A stretch of 64,000 nt of DNA from Sorangium aterium (GTDB taxonomy: Bacteria > Myxococcota_A > Polyangia > Polyangiales > Polyangiaceae), in the NCBI RefSeq assembly GCF_028368935.1, contig NZ_JAQNDK010000002.1:434001-498000 (forward strand), written 5' to 3'. How positions within the stretch are numbered: position 1 is the stretch's first letter; each line of letters starts with the position of its first letter. A model generated the notes under the pieces. The model saw only the letters and a program-made list of their open reading frames with translations. It was not told where the DNA came from and did no database searches. Of the stretch, positions 1-7,849 are shown one piece after another. Position numbers and translations under genes: made by a program.

Positions 1-161
1 GCGAGGAGATCCTCCAGAAGATCTGGGGGATCGAGGCCGGACCGTCGAACCGCACGGTCGACAACTTCATCGTCAAGCTGCGCAAGAAGATCGAGCGCTC
101 GCCCGACAAGCCGGAGCACATCCTCACGGTCTACGGCTTCGGTTACAAGCTCGCTCCCTGA
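1..161 (+). CDS. Response regulator, OmpR/PhoB type, C-terminal end (partial)
   Basis: Only the last ~53 codons are in the window; the reading frame begins at base 3 and stops with TGA at 159-161. The piece is the second half of a winged-helix DNA-binding domain: a recognition-helix region ([15 protein letters not shown]) followed by the beta-hairpin wing ([12 protein letters not shown]), a typical end for OmpR/PhoB proteins. The receiver domain lies upstream of the window, so the signal and partner kinase cannot be seen. Its last 19 bases overlap the end of the convergent gene on the other strand. Confidence 0.9.
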   Translation, partial: EEILQKIWGIEAGPSNRTVDNFIVKLRKKIERSPDKPEHILTVYGFGYKLAP

Positions 162-1075
162 CGGAGCGGCAGGACGTTGCGGAGGTCGCAAGGCACCGTC
201 ACCGCGGCGTCGGTGATGCGCTTCGGATCTAGCTCTTCGATGCGCGCCCCCTCGCGGATCTGACGCGCCTCGAGGCGCAGCCGGACGAGGCCCGGGCTGC
301 CCGTCTCGCCTGCGTACCCGACCACGTCGCCCGCGTCGAGGCGCGCGCCCGCCACGACGCCAGGGCCAGGGCGATCGAGGTGGCCATGGAGAAGGACGTA
401 CCTGCGCACGCGATCCCCGTCGCGCACGTCGTGCGCCGTGGCCACCGTGATGCCGGACAGCGCGCCGACGAAGATGACCTCGGCCTTCCCATACTGGCCC
501 TCGAGCCTGAGCGCTGCCACCCGCTCGCCGCGCGTCGCGGCGATGTCGATCCCGCCGAGCCACGACGGCGGCTCGGGCCGCGCGGCGCCGATCGCGGCGA
601 CGAAGCCCGCTGCAGGCAGCGTTCCCGCCCCGGCCGGAGCGTCCTCGACAAGGAGGAACCCCGGCGGCCCGTCCGGCGCGCCGATCGGGAACGTGTACGC
701 GGCGGCGCTCGCCGGACGTTCCGGGCGGCGGGGGATGTGCTCGTGGGCCTGGCTGCGCGTGCCCGCTCCAGCGGGACGCGGGCTGGCAGGGTCAGAGAGC
801 GACGCCGCGCCGCCTTCGGGGAGCGGCGCGCCCGGAGCAGGCAGCGGGACGCAGGCGGCGCCCTCCGGCACGGTGCGCGGGCCGCAGAGCGCCGCCGCGC
901 CCGCGGCGCCGCGCGCTGCGGCCGCCGGAGGGACGACCGCGGGCGGCGGCGGCTCGGGATCGTCGATGCCGCCGAGCGCAAGGACGAGCGCCGACGCCGC
1001 GGCGCCGCGCACGAGCGGGGAAGGGGAGACCGCTGCCCTCGTCGGGCGGGCTTGCAATGAGCCGGACACACGCAT
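143..1075 (-). CDS. Secreted protein with degenerate LytM/M23-like domain
   Basis: 310 aa from an ATG. Residues ~20-37 form an Ala/Leu-rich hydrophobic stretch that could be a signal peptide or anchor, followed by a long Pro/Ala-rich linker. Residues ~170-290 resemble an M23 (LytM) fold: GGIDIAA, then LHGHLDR (H232) and paired G-x-V-x-x-G turns. M23 enzymes bind zinc through an HxxxD-type site and a final HxH. Here the first His position is not His and the last motif reads RLRLE instead of HLHFE, so hydrolase activity is unlikely. It may act as a LytM-like scaffold or activator at the cell wall, which is inference. Its 3' end overlaps the response regulator gene by 19 bp on the opposite strand. 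Confidence 0.65.
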   Translation of the reverse strand: MRVSGSLQARPTRAAVSPSPLVRGAAASALVLALGGIDDPEPPPPAVVPPAAAARGAAGAAALCGPRTVPEGAACVPLPAPGAPLPEGGAASLSDPASPRPAGAGTRSQAHEHIPRRPERPASAAAYTFPIGAPDGPPGFLLVEDAPAGAGTLPAAGFVAAIGAARPEPPSWLGGIDIAATRGERVAALRLEGQYGKAEVIFVGALSGITVATAHDVRDGDRVRRYVLLHGHLDRPGPGVVAGARLDAGDVVGYAGETGSPGLVRLRLEARQIREGARIEELDPKRITDAAVTVPCDLRNVLPLRQGASL

Positions 1076-1282
1076 GCCACGAACGGTCTACCGCATCGCG
1101 CGCGGCGGGCGAGCTCGATGCAGCGGCGGCGCGCTCGTCCCGCCCGGCCTGCGCGCGGCGGCCCCGGCGTGGGCGGCGCCGGGCACGCGCGGCCGCGCCC
1201 GCCGTGGACGGGAATTCGCGAGGAACAGGCCCTTGTTGCCTGCCGGCTTGCGGAGGCGACGCGCTGTTGATAGCTCCTCTTC

Positions 1283-1960
1283 GTGCAAAATCGTCAAGCC
1301 ATCGAGACGACCCTGAACAAGCTGTTCGACGCGGAGCGCACGGCTCGCCGGCTCCACGAAGACCTGACGGCCACGCCCGGCGATGGGCTGCTGGATGTCC
1401 TCACGGACGCCATCGCGGCCGCGACGCGCGAGAACGACGAGGACGAGGCGGCGCTCCGGCTGGTGCGTATCGCGTCGCTGCTCGGCGAGCACGAGGGTCC
1501 GCGCGCGCTCGACGCGCTCATCGATGTGCTCGCGTCGGAGCACCCCGAGGCGCGCCAGGCGGCGGGCGAGGAGATCGAAACGCTGGCCTACGATCGGTTC
1601 AAGGAGGTCGCGCAGGCGATCGAGCGCGCGCTGAAGCGGCTGCCGGTGGGCTCGTCGGCGCTCCCGGAGCTGCCGTACCTCATCGCCGAGGTGCCGGAGC
1701 CGGGCGTGCCGAAGCTGCTCAGCCAGTTCCTGAGCCACAAGGATCCGGACGCGGTCGCGGCGGCGATCGAGACGCTCGTCGAGATCGGTGACCCGGCGCA
1801 TGCGCCGCTCATCCAGCCGCTGCTCGACGACAAGCGCACGGTCGAGCTCGCGGACGACGGCGGCGACGACGCGACGTCGGAGGTCACGATCGGCGAGCTC
1901 GCCGAAGAGGCGCTCAGCCTCCTCGCGCCCTACGACGACGAGGAGGACGGGGTCGCCTGA
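1283..1960 (+). CDS. HEAT-repeat protein
   Basis: 225 aa, GTG start at 1283; no in-frame ATG lies near and no strong Shine-Dalgarno is seen, so the start is moderately sure. The protein is acidic and all-helical, with HEAT-type units such as GPRALDALIDVLASEHPEAR and DPAHAPLIQPLLDD. HEAT repeats usually give a curved protein-binding surface; no catalytic motif is visible. The stop (1958-1960) overlaps the ATG of the following methyltransferase gene by one base, so the two are probably translated together. The substrate or partner cannot be named from sequence. Confidence 0.8.
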   Translation: MQNRQAIETTLNKLFDAERTARRLHEDLTATPGDGLLDVLTDAIAAATRENDEDEAALRLVRIASLLGEHEGPRALDALIDVLASEHPEARQAAGEEIETLAYDRFKEVAQAIERALKRLPVGSSALPELPYLIAEVPEPGVPKLLSQFLSHKDPDAVAAAIETLVEIGDPAHAPLIQPLLDDKRTVELADDGGDDATSEVTIGELAEEALSLLAPYDDEEDGVA

Positions 1961-2787
1961 TGATCGGCCCGCCGCTGAGCGCGGCGGACGCCGTGTTGTT
2001 CGAGCACGCGGTCGTCCCGCGCTACCTCTCGTTCTTCGCCTCGCTGGCGGTCGAGATGCTGCTGCCCTCCGAGGCGGCGCGCATCGTCCACCTCGGCTGC
2101 AGGAGCGGCTTCCCCGACGCGATCGTGGCGGACAAGCTGCCCGGCGCGACCCTCGTGGGCGTCGACGGCTCCGCCGCCGCGCTCGAGCTCGCGCGCGACA
2201 AGGCCGCGCTGTTCTCCGGGATGAACGCGAGCTACATGCTCGCCGACGCCCTGCCGACGCCGCTGCCCGACGCGAGCTTCTCCCACGCGTTCACGCTGCA
2301 CCCGGTCTGCCGTCCGGACGAGCGGGCGCAGCTCCTCGCCGAGCTGCGCCGGGTCCTGGTCCCCGGCGGCCAGGCGCTCATCGCGCTGCCGTTGCGCGGC
2401 TCGTTCCCGGAGATCGCCGACATCGCTCGGGAGTGCGCGCTCAAGCAAGACCTCTCGGAGCTCGGCGCCGCGGTGGACGCCGCCGCCGTCAGCCGCCCCA
2501 CGATCGAGACCATCGCCGAGGAGATCGAGGGCGCGGGGCTCGACGAGGTCGAGGTCGACGTCCAGCTCATCGCCGTGTCGTTCGAGAGCGGGCGTGAGTT
2601 CCTCGAGGATCCCATCTCGAGGTTGATGGTGATCCCCGAGTCGACGGCGATGCTCGACGTCGAGCCGCAGATCATCGACTCGATGCTCAAGTACCTGCAC
2701 CACGCGGTCTCGAAGTACTGGTCCGAAGGGGTCTTCGAGCTGACCGTGAACGTCGGGTGCGTGAGCGCTCGGCGCCCGCTGGGCTGA
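1960..2787 (+). CDS. SAM-dependent methyltransferase, class I
   Basis: 275 aa. A Rossmann-type methyltransferase core is visible: motif I as VHLGCRSGF (residues ~43-51, a variant of the usual E/DxGxGxG), an acidic residue ending strand 2 (GVDGS), a motif near ADALPTPLPDASF, and the post-motif LRRVLVPGGQALIALP that is characteristic of type 11 methyltransferases. The C-terminal ~90 residues are an extra acidic alpha/beta region. Substrate unknown. The ATG overlaps the HEAT-protein stop (TGATG), suggesting a two-gene operon in which the HEAT protein could present the substrate (inference). Confidence 0.85.
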   Translation: MIGPPLSAADAVLFEHAVVPRYLSFFASLAVEMLLPSEAARIVHLGCRSGFPDAIVADKLPGATLVGVDGSAAALELARDKAALFSGMNASYMLADALPTPLPDASFSHAFTLHPVCRPDERAQLLAELRRVLVPGGQALIALPLRGSFPEIADIARECALKQDLSELGAAVDAAAVSRPTIETIAEEIEGAGLDEVEVDVQLIAVSFESGREFLEDPISRLMVIPESTAMLDVEPQIIDSMLKYLHHAVSKYWSEGVFELTVNVGCVSARRPLG

Positions 2788-2850
2788 CGATCGCCTGACG
2801 ACGGCTGACGATCGAGCGAGGGGCGCTGGTCGCGCGGAGCGCGGCCTGCG

Positions 2851-3135
2851 CTAGCGCTCGCGCCCGCCGCCGCGGAGCCCGAGCTCGTCGAGCCCGGCGA
2901 GCGCCGCGAGCGAGACCGGGTGGTACGGCGGCCGCGGGGTGATCGGCTTCCGGGCGTCGCCCCCGCGCTCCTCGATGAGCCGCGCGCAGAGCGCGAGGCA
3001 CCACTTGCCCTGGCACCAGCCGGTGCCGAAGCCCGTGTAGCGCTTGACGGACTCGATGTCCTTGTAGCCACGATCCATCGCGGCCTCGAGCTCGTGCAGC
3101 GTCACGTCCTCGCAGCGGCAGACGAGCGTCTTCAT
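2851..3135 (-). CDS. BFD-like [2Fe-2S] binding protein
   Basis: 94 aa. The four cysteines of the BFD-type [2Fe-2S] fold are present as C6-x-C8 and C41-x4-C46, with the expected helical spacer ([19 protein letters not shown]). Such domains act alone as bacterioferritin-associated ferredoxins or as subunits of flavin oxidoreductases such as HcnA- or opine-dehydrogenase-like complexes. The C-terminal ~40 residues ([17 protein letters not shown]) match the tail seen in oxidoreductase-linked versions more than in true Bfd. The start lies 4 bp downstream of the queD stop, so it is probably co-transcribed with queD; a functional link is not obvious. Confidence 0.85.
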   Translation of the reverse strand: MKTLVCRCEDVTLHELEAAMDRGYKDIESVKRYTGFGTGWCQGKWCLALCARLIEERGGDARKPITPRPPYHPVSLAALAGLDELGLRGGGRER

Positions 3136-3139
3136 CGAC

Positions 3140-3541
3140 CTAGTCGCCCTCGTACTCGCAGCGGGCGTCGCAGGTCTCGAAGATGGTGACCCGGTTCAAG
3201 GACGGCAGCGACGGCGCGAGGCGGCTCCAGATCCACCGGGCGAGCACCTCGCTCGTCGGGTTCTCCAGCCCGGGGACCTCGTTCAGGTAGTGGTGATCGA
3301 GCAGGTCGTGGAGGGGAGCCCAGGCCTCGTAGAGGTGGCTGTAATCGATGAACCACCCCGTCTCCTCGTTCACCGGGCCGCGGATCGCGACCTCGACCTT
3401 GAAGCTGTGACCGTGGAGGCGCGCGCACTTGTGCCCCTGCGGAACCCTGGGAAGGCGGTGGGCGGCCTCGAAGCGGAACTCGTGTACGAGACGGACGTTC
3501 ATCGGAGCAGCGGTCATGGGGCGGCCGCCGTGGGGCGTCAA
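3140..3541 (-). CDS. queD: 6-carboxytetrahydropterin synthase (QueD family)
   Basis: 133 aa, the normal size for this family. It makes 6-carboxy-5,6,7,8-tetrahydropterin from 7,8-dihydroneopterin triphosphate on the way to queuosine and other 7-deazapurines. Zinc ligands H28, H43 and H45 (FEAAHRLP and RLHGHSF) are present, as are the catalytic Cys of GHKC (C39) and the conserved Glu in IFETCDA. Other queuosine genes are not in the window. An internal start at MTAAPMNV is possible because the first 8 residues are not conserved-looking. Eukaryote-type PTPS is an alternative assignment, but the GHKC arrangement favours QueD. Confidence 0.88.
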   Translation of the reverse strand: MTPHGGRPMTAAPMNVRLVHEFRFEAAHRLPRVPQGHKCARLHGHSFKVEVAIRGPVNEETGWFIDYSHLYEAWAPLHDLLDHHYLNEVPGLENPTSEVLARWIWSRLAPSLPSLNRVTIFETCDARCEYEGD

Positions 3542-3616
3542 CGTCCCGCGGCCTCGCGAGGGGCGGTGCGAGGTACGGGGTTCCCTCGAGGCGCTCGAGC
3601 GACTATACCCCCGGCC

Positions 3617-3757
3617 ATGCCGCAGAAGCCCGCAGTGAGAGCCAAGAAGAAGCGTCGCGACACGAAGCGCCTGGCGAACTGGCGCGCCAAGAAGGAGCTG
3701 CAGAGCGCCCAGGGAACGCCGGCCGAGCCGGCCGCCGCCGCGCGATCCGGCAGCTGA
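3617..3757 (+). CDS. Small, very basic hypothetical protein (46 aa)
   Basis: A 46-aa reading frame starting MPQKPAVRAKKKRRDTK and ending in an Ala/Gly tail. The first half is Lys/Arg-rich, as in small ribosomal or nucleic-acid-binding proteins, but I do not recognise the family. The longer open frame upstream is the antisense shadow of queD, so the ATG at 3617 is the natural start. It ends just before a perfect 24-bp palindrome and converges on the next gene. The Lys codons (AAG) and compact composition suggest it is real, but it could be a chance frame. Confidence 0.5.
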   Translation: MPQKPAVRAKKKRRDTKRLANWRAKKELQSAQGTPAEPAAAARSGS

Positions 3758-3762
3758 GCCGC

Positions 3763-3786
3763 GAGCACCGGCCGCGGCCGGTGCTC
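3763..3786. terminator. Perfect 24-bp palindrome between convergent genes
   Basis: The 12-base arm gagcaccggccg is followed directly by its exact reverse complement. It lies between the stop of the small basic gene (3757) and the stop of the minus-strand GAF gene (3785-3787). There is no T-run, as is common in GC-rich genomes. It is probably a bidirectional terminator; the role is inferred from position. Confidence 0.55.
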
Positions 3787-5362
3787 AGCTCGCCGGCTCG
3801 TCCTCTTCGTTGTCGTCCGGCCCCGGCGACGCCGGTCCCCTGCGCCGCGCCGCGCGAACGGTCGCGACCTCGGCCCTGGACGGGTTGATCACGAGGAAGC
3901 CATGGTCTGCGTCGAGGAGCGCGACGTCTCCCGGCGATGCCCAGCGGAACGCCCCCGCCACATCCACGATCGACGGCACTTCCAGCAGCTGGAGGAGCAC
4001 GAGCGAGCGCGGCCCGGACCGGTCGCTGAGCGCGACGCCCACCGGGTGGGCCCGGGCGGAGATCAGGAGGTCGAAGACCGTCAGCTGGTCTCCCACGAGG
4101 ACCGCCTTCGACGGGAGCTCGGCCCGGGCGTCCGGGGTCGCCAGCATCAGGATCGCATCGCAGAGATCCTCGATGTCGCGGGCGCGATCCTGCAAGAACG
4201 GGTCGCCGACGATCCCGTTGGCGGCCCGCGCCACCTCGCGAGCGACCGTCCCGAGCGCCTGCGCGACGTTGCGCCCGCTGGCCGTGAGCTCGAAGGCGCG
4301 CGCGCGCAGGCGGCCGTCGCCGATCATCAGGAGGTAGGTCGAGAGGAACGCCGCCTCCTGCGCGAGCCCTCGCTTCGCCGCGCGGGCGTTGAGGTCGAGG
4401 AGCGCCTTCTCCGCGATGTCGAAAGCGAACCGCAGGAGCTTCGGATCGCCGCTGCCCTGCCGCGCGCCGAGCGATGAGGTCGCCGGCCGCCGCAGGGCCG
4501 CGATGGCGCCGAGCGCGCGCCCCGCGACGACGGGCAACCCCGGCAGCGTGACCTTGCGCGTGCCGCCGCCCGTGCGCCGCCGCCGCTCGCGGAGCTCGTC
4601 GAGCACCTGCGCGTGGCGCGCGCCGGCCGCGATCGGCGCGGTCAGCGCCATGACGAGCTCGACGTCGCGCGCCGTGAAGGCGCGATCGCCCGCCCGCTGC
4701 ACGACCAGGGCGCCGAGCGGGCGGCCGCTGCCGAGGATGGGCGCCGCGAGGAAGACCGGGAAGCGCTCTTCCCGGAGCTCGGGGAACGCCCGGTAGCGCT
4801 CGTGCTCGGTCGCCTGGACGACCGAGATCGGCCGCAGGCACTCGACCGCCATGCCCGTGATGCCCTGGCCGACCGAGAGCCGCACCGTGCCGCGCGCCTC
4901 GCGCGGAAAGCCGACGTTGCCGCGCAGCACCAGCTCGTCGCCGTCGCCCTCGAGGAGGTACAGCGAGGCCACGTCGGCGCCGAGGATCGCGGCGATCCGC
5001 TGCGGCGCCTCGTCGAGGAGGAGCGAGAGCGGCATCGGCTTCGCCACGAAGGCGAGGTACTCGATCACGAGATCCAGGCGCTCATCGCGGCGCACCTGGA
5101 TCCTCGCGGAGGCGACCGACGGCGGCGCGCCCTCGTCGTCGGTATCCGCGGCGCGGGCCGAGCTGCGGGCCGGGTCGCTCGAGACGGACGCGTCCTCCTC
5201 GTCGGGGCCGGGCCCGTCCAGCGCGCGGTCCGGGAAGCTGTCCCGTGAGCCTTCCACGTCGGACGGCGTCGCGGACGGGCTCGCGATCGCTTCGAGCTCC
5301 GTGGGCGGATGGGTCGCCTTCGGATCGGTGCGCGACGACATGCCATGATCGCTATCACACAC
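3785..5362 (-). CDS. GAF protein with PtsI-like but catalytically dead phosphotransferase module
   Basis: 525 aa. An acidic, low-complexity N-terminus (1-90) is followed by a GAF sensor domain (~95-255), then regions like PEP-utilising enzymes: a swivel start (LPGLPVVAGRALG, ~273), an all-helical HPr-binding-like part (~310-408, with DPFLQDRARDIEDL) and a mobile domain (~415-495). This is the order of PtsP (nitrogen-PTS enzyme I), but the PEP/pyruvate barrel is absent. The phospho-accepting His expected in TSHxAI aligns with Arg452 in SGPRSLVLL, so phosphotransfer is not expected. It may be a sensor that binds a PTS partner (inference). GTG at 5362 or ATG at 5341 are both possible starts; neither has a clear ribosome site. 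Confidence 0.7.
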   Translation of the reverse strand: MCDSDHGMSSRTDPKATHPPTELEAIASPSATPSDVEGSRDSFPDRALDGPGPDEEDASVSSDPARSSARAADTDDEGAPPSVASARIQVRRDERLDLVIEYLAFVAKPMPLSLLLDEAPQRIAAILGADVASLYLLEGDGDELVLRGNVGFPREARGTVRLSVGQGITGMAVECLRPISVVQATEHERYRAFPELREERFPVFLAAPILGSGRPLGALVVQRAGDRAFTARDVELVMALTAPIAAGARHAQVLDELRERRRRTGGGTRKVTLPGLPVVAGRALGAIAALRRPATSSLGARQGSGDPKLLRFAFDIAEKALLDLNARAAKRGLAQEAAFLSTYLLMIGDGRLRARAFELTASGRNVAQALGTVAREVARAANGIVGDPFLQDRARDIEDLCDAILMLATPDARAELPSKAVLVGDQLTVFDLLISARAHPVGVALSDRSGPRSLVLLQLLEVPSIVDVAGAFRWASPGDVALLDADHGFLVINPSRAEVATVRAARRRGPASPGPDDNEEDEPAS

Positions 5363-5489
5363 CGTCGCTCGAGCGCACCTTGCTCCCGCCGCCTCCGGAC
5401 CGCGGCGCGGTCTGGACGGCGCGGCCGCGCGGTGTGCGCGCTCGCTGCGAGCCGCCCGCGCGGCGAGAGCGCGGGTGGGCAGCCGGAGG

Positions 5490-6614
5490 TCAGGGCGTCC
5501 GCAGGTCGACGGGTCCGTCGAGGGGCGGGCGCTGCATCCACCCGAGCGCAGAGAGCCGCGCGCGCGGGGCTGCCGCGGCCGCCGCGCGCGTGAGCGGCCC
5601 GGCTCCGCCCGCGCCGATCGCGGTGATCGCGCCGCGGATCGGCGCGAGCAGCGCCGGCGCGGCCTCGGCGCTGCTCGCCGCCACGTGGACCACGCGCGCC
5701 GCGGGCGGCAGCAGCAGCGATCGCGGCGCCGGATCCAGGCCGACCCCGTGCCCTCGACCTTCCCAGAACGAGCCCACGGCCTCGAGCGTGGCCCGGTACA
5801 TGGTCACCTCCGCGCGGGCGGCGCCGTCGAGCGGCCCGCGCGGGACGCGCGCGCCCAGCTCTTCGAGCGCCTCGTGCAGGGCGCGCGCGAGCGCCTCCGC
5901 GCGCTCGGCCGGGCCTTCCACCAGCACGAAGCGCGGCGACAGGCAGCCGCGCTGATCGAACGGCGCGACGTCCGCCGCGATGTCCCGCGCCGCCTCGGCG
6001 AGGTTCGCGCTCAGGCCGACGACGGCGAGCCCCAGGCCGGCGCCATGCCCGCGCACGAGCACGCCCGGGCCGACCTGGGCCCGCAGTGTGGCCACGGTCT
6101 GGTCCGAGCCGTAGACGTGCAGCTCGGCGCCCGGCAGATCCCCGGGGCCGCCCTCACCGGCCGCCGGCGCCCCGGCGTCCCCGAGCGCGATGTCCGCGAC
6201 CAGCGCGATGGTCCCGCCTGCGCGGCGGAAACCTTCGTCGGCCTGCAGCGCGCGCACGAGGAGCTCCGCGACGACGGGATCGCGGCGGGACGGGCGCACG
6301 ACGACCTCCGGCGCTGTCGCCGCCGCGACGGCGATGGCCCGCAGCGGCGCCGTGCAGACGTTGGCCGCCAGGACCACGTGGCAGCGGCGCGCGCGCCCCG
6401 AGGCCGCCACGAGCGCGTCGAGCTCGCGATCGCTCGGCGCGATCTCGAGGTGGCGGCCGAGCGCGAGCTCCACGCCCTCCTGCGAGAGGCCGCTCGTGGA
6501 AGGCAGCCGCTGGCGCGCCTCCTCGCCCAGCGGATCGCGCGCGTCCGCGATCCGCGCCGCCGCGGCGACGGCGCGCTCGACCCGGCGGCGCCGCGCCGCG
6601 CCGTCGTCCATCAT
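5490..6614 (-). CDS. LuxC-like acyl-CoA/acyl-protein reductase
   Basis: 374 aa. LuxC proteins reduce an acyl thioester with NADPH to a free aldehyde. The nucleophile motif FDQRGCLSP (C224) matches the LuxC active-site pattern. Other aldehyde-dehydrogenase-like segments are visible: AANVCTAPLRA, VVVRPSRRDP and VYGSDQTVA. The protein is shorter than classical LuxC (~480 aa), mainly at the N-terminus. The ATG overlaps the LuxE stop by one base (TGATG), so acyl activation and reduction are almost certainly coupled. No luxA, luxB or luxD is beside it, so light production is not suggested. A much longer open frame covers this gene, but its upstream part is a shadow of the LuxE-like gene. Confidence 0.8.
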   Translation of the reverse strand: MMDDGAARRRRVERAVAAAARIADARDPLGEEARQRLPSTSGLSQEGVELALGRHLEIAPSDRELDALVAASGRARRCHVVLAANVCTAPLRAIAVAAATAPEVVVRPSRRDPVVAELLVRALQADEGFRRAGGTIALVADIALGDAGAPAAGEGGPGDLPGAELHVYGSDQTVATLRAQVGPGVLVRGHGAGLGLAVVGLSANLAEAARDIAADVAPFDQRGCLSPRFVLVEGPAERAEALARALHEALEELGARVPRGPLDGAARAEVTMYRATLEAVGSFWEGRGHGVGLDPAPRSLLLPPAARVVHVAASSAEAAPALLAPIRGAITAIGAGGAGPLTRAAAAAAPRARLSALGWMQRPPLDGPVDLRTP

Positions 6615-7807
6615 CACGGGCCGCCGCCGAGCATCTGGTCCATCGCGATCGAGCAGCCGCGCGGCGGCGCCCCGGACGCGCGGCCCAGGAGCTCGACGCC
6701 CTCCGCGGTGACGCGCACGCGGTCGGCGGTCTGGATGGCGACCGCCGAGTCGACGTTCGCGAGATCGACGATCCGCGCGAGCCCGATCGCGCCCGCAGGG
6801 AGCGGCGCGAGCGTCTCGGGGTCCACCGCGGTGACGCGCGTCCAGGGGGGCGCGAGGTACAGCCCTGGCGCCGCGCGCGGTGCGCCGGCGAGCGCCGCCG
6901 CGAGCGTGCCCTCGTAGAGCTGGCTGGAGAGCTCGGTCATGCCGTACTCGCTCACCACATGCGAGAGGGGCACGCCCAGCGCCCGCGCGATCGACGCCCG
7001 CAGCTCCTCCGCGGGCACCTCGCGCGAGCGGCCCTTGTAGCCGCCGGTCTGCATGACCCGGCTCCCTTCGGGCAGCAGCGCCGCGCCCTCGGGCAGCTTC
7101 GCCTCGATCAGGTGCACGAAAGCGAACGATGTTCCGAGCACGAGCGCCGGCTCGCCCGAGGCGCGCGCCTCGGCGCACGCGCGGGCGAACCCTGCGGCGT
7201 CGAGCTCGCCGCCGCGAACGTGCCAGCTCGCCGGCCCCGAGAGGCGCGCCGCGAAGCGGTCGATCATGAACCCGAGCGACGAGTCCGGCGCCTCGTCGAG
7301 CGGCGGCGCGAGGACGATCGCCCGGAGCCGCGCGCCGTCGGGCCACAGCAGGCGCTCCCCCCACGCGAGCGCGGCCAGCTCGTACGTGGCGGTCGTGCGG
7401 AACGGGTGCTCGCCGCGGGACGCCGCGCCGAGGGAGGTCCCGCTCGTGCGGAAGACGCGCTCGTCCGCCTCCGGCGGGTGGGCCGCGACGCGCGCGAACC
7501 GGAACACGTCGCACGGCACAGCGGGGATCTGCGCCGCGAGATCCATCGCGGCGACGTCCGCGCCGCGCGCCTCGAAGAGGCGGGCGACCGGCGCGCAATG
7601 CGCGGCCTGGTGCCGGGCGAGGGCGAGCGCGAGCGCATCGAAGGTCTCCGGCAGCGCCCCGCGCTCGCCCTGGTCCTGCGGAGGAGAGGCTCCCGCCGCT
7701 CGGCCGGCGCCTGTCGAGCCCGCCCCGTCCACGCGGAGCGACGCCTCGATGAACGCCCGCGCGCGGCGGTGCAGCGCCTCGCTCTGGTCTATCGGTCCCA
7801 CGGGCAC
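6614..7807 (-). CDS. LuxE-like acyl-protein synthetase
   Basis: 397 aa, GTG start at 7807 with no clear ribosome site. LuxE enzymes adenylate a carboxylic acid with ATP and carry the acyl group on a C-terminal Cys before passing it to LuxC. Visible motifs are FRTSGTS (residues 119-125, nucleotide loop), GGYKGRSRE, SEYGMTELSSQLYE and the C-terminal PRGCSIAMDQML, whose C385 fits the acyl-accepting Cys. It sits between a class III aminotransferase gene (42 bp upstream) and LuxC (1-bp overlap). The acid substrate cannot be read from the sequence; fatty acids are usual for the family. Confidence 0.85.
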   Translation of the reverse strand: MPVGPIDQSEALHRRARAFIEASLRVDGAGSTGAGRAAGASPPQDQGERGALPETFDALALALARHQAAHCAPVARLFEARGADVAAMDLAAQIPAVPCDVFRFARVAAHPPEADERVFRTSGTSLGAASRGEHPFRTTATYELAALAWGERLLWPDGARLRAIVLAPPLDEAPDSSLGFMIDRFAARLSGPASWHVRGGELDAAGFARACAEARASGEPALVLGTSFAFVHLIEAKLPEGAALLPEGSRVMQTGGYKGRSREVPAEELRASIARALGVPLSHVVSEYGMTELSSQLYEGTLAAALAGAPRAAPGLYLAPPWTRVTAVDPETLAPLPAGAIGLARIVDLANVDSAVAIQTADRVRVTAEGVELLGRASGAPPRGCSIAMDQMLGGGP

Positions 7808-7849
7808 CGGGATAGCACGCGCGTCCTGCTCCGCTCGCGCGCTAGGCCG

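Noticed and set aside
5490-7807. LuxC and LuxE as a light-producing system
   Set aside because: No luciferase subunits or LuxD are beside them; the nearest luciferase-fold gene is ~35 kb away and looks like a RutA/alkanesulfonate-type monooxygenase.
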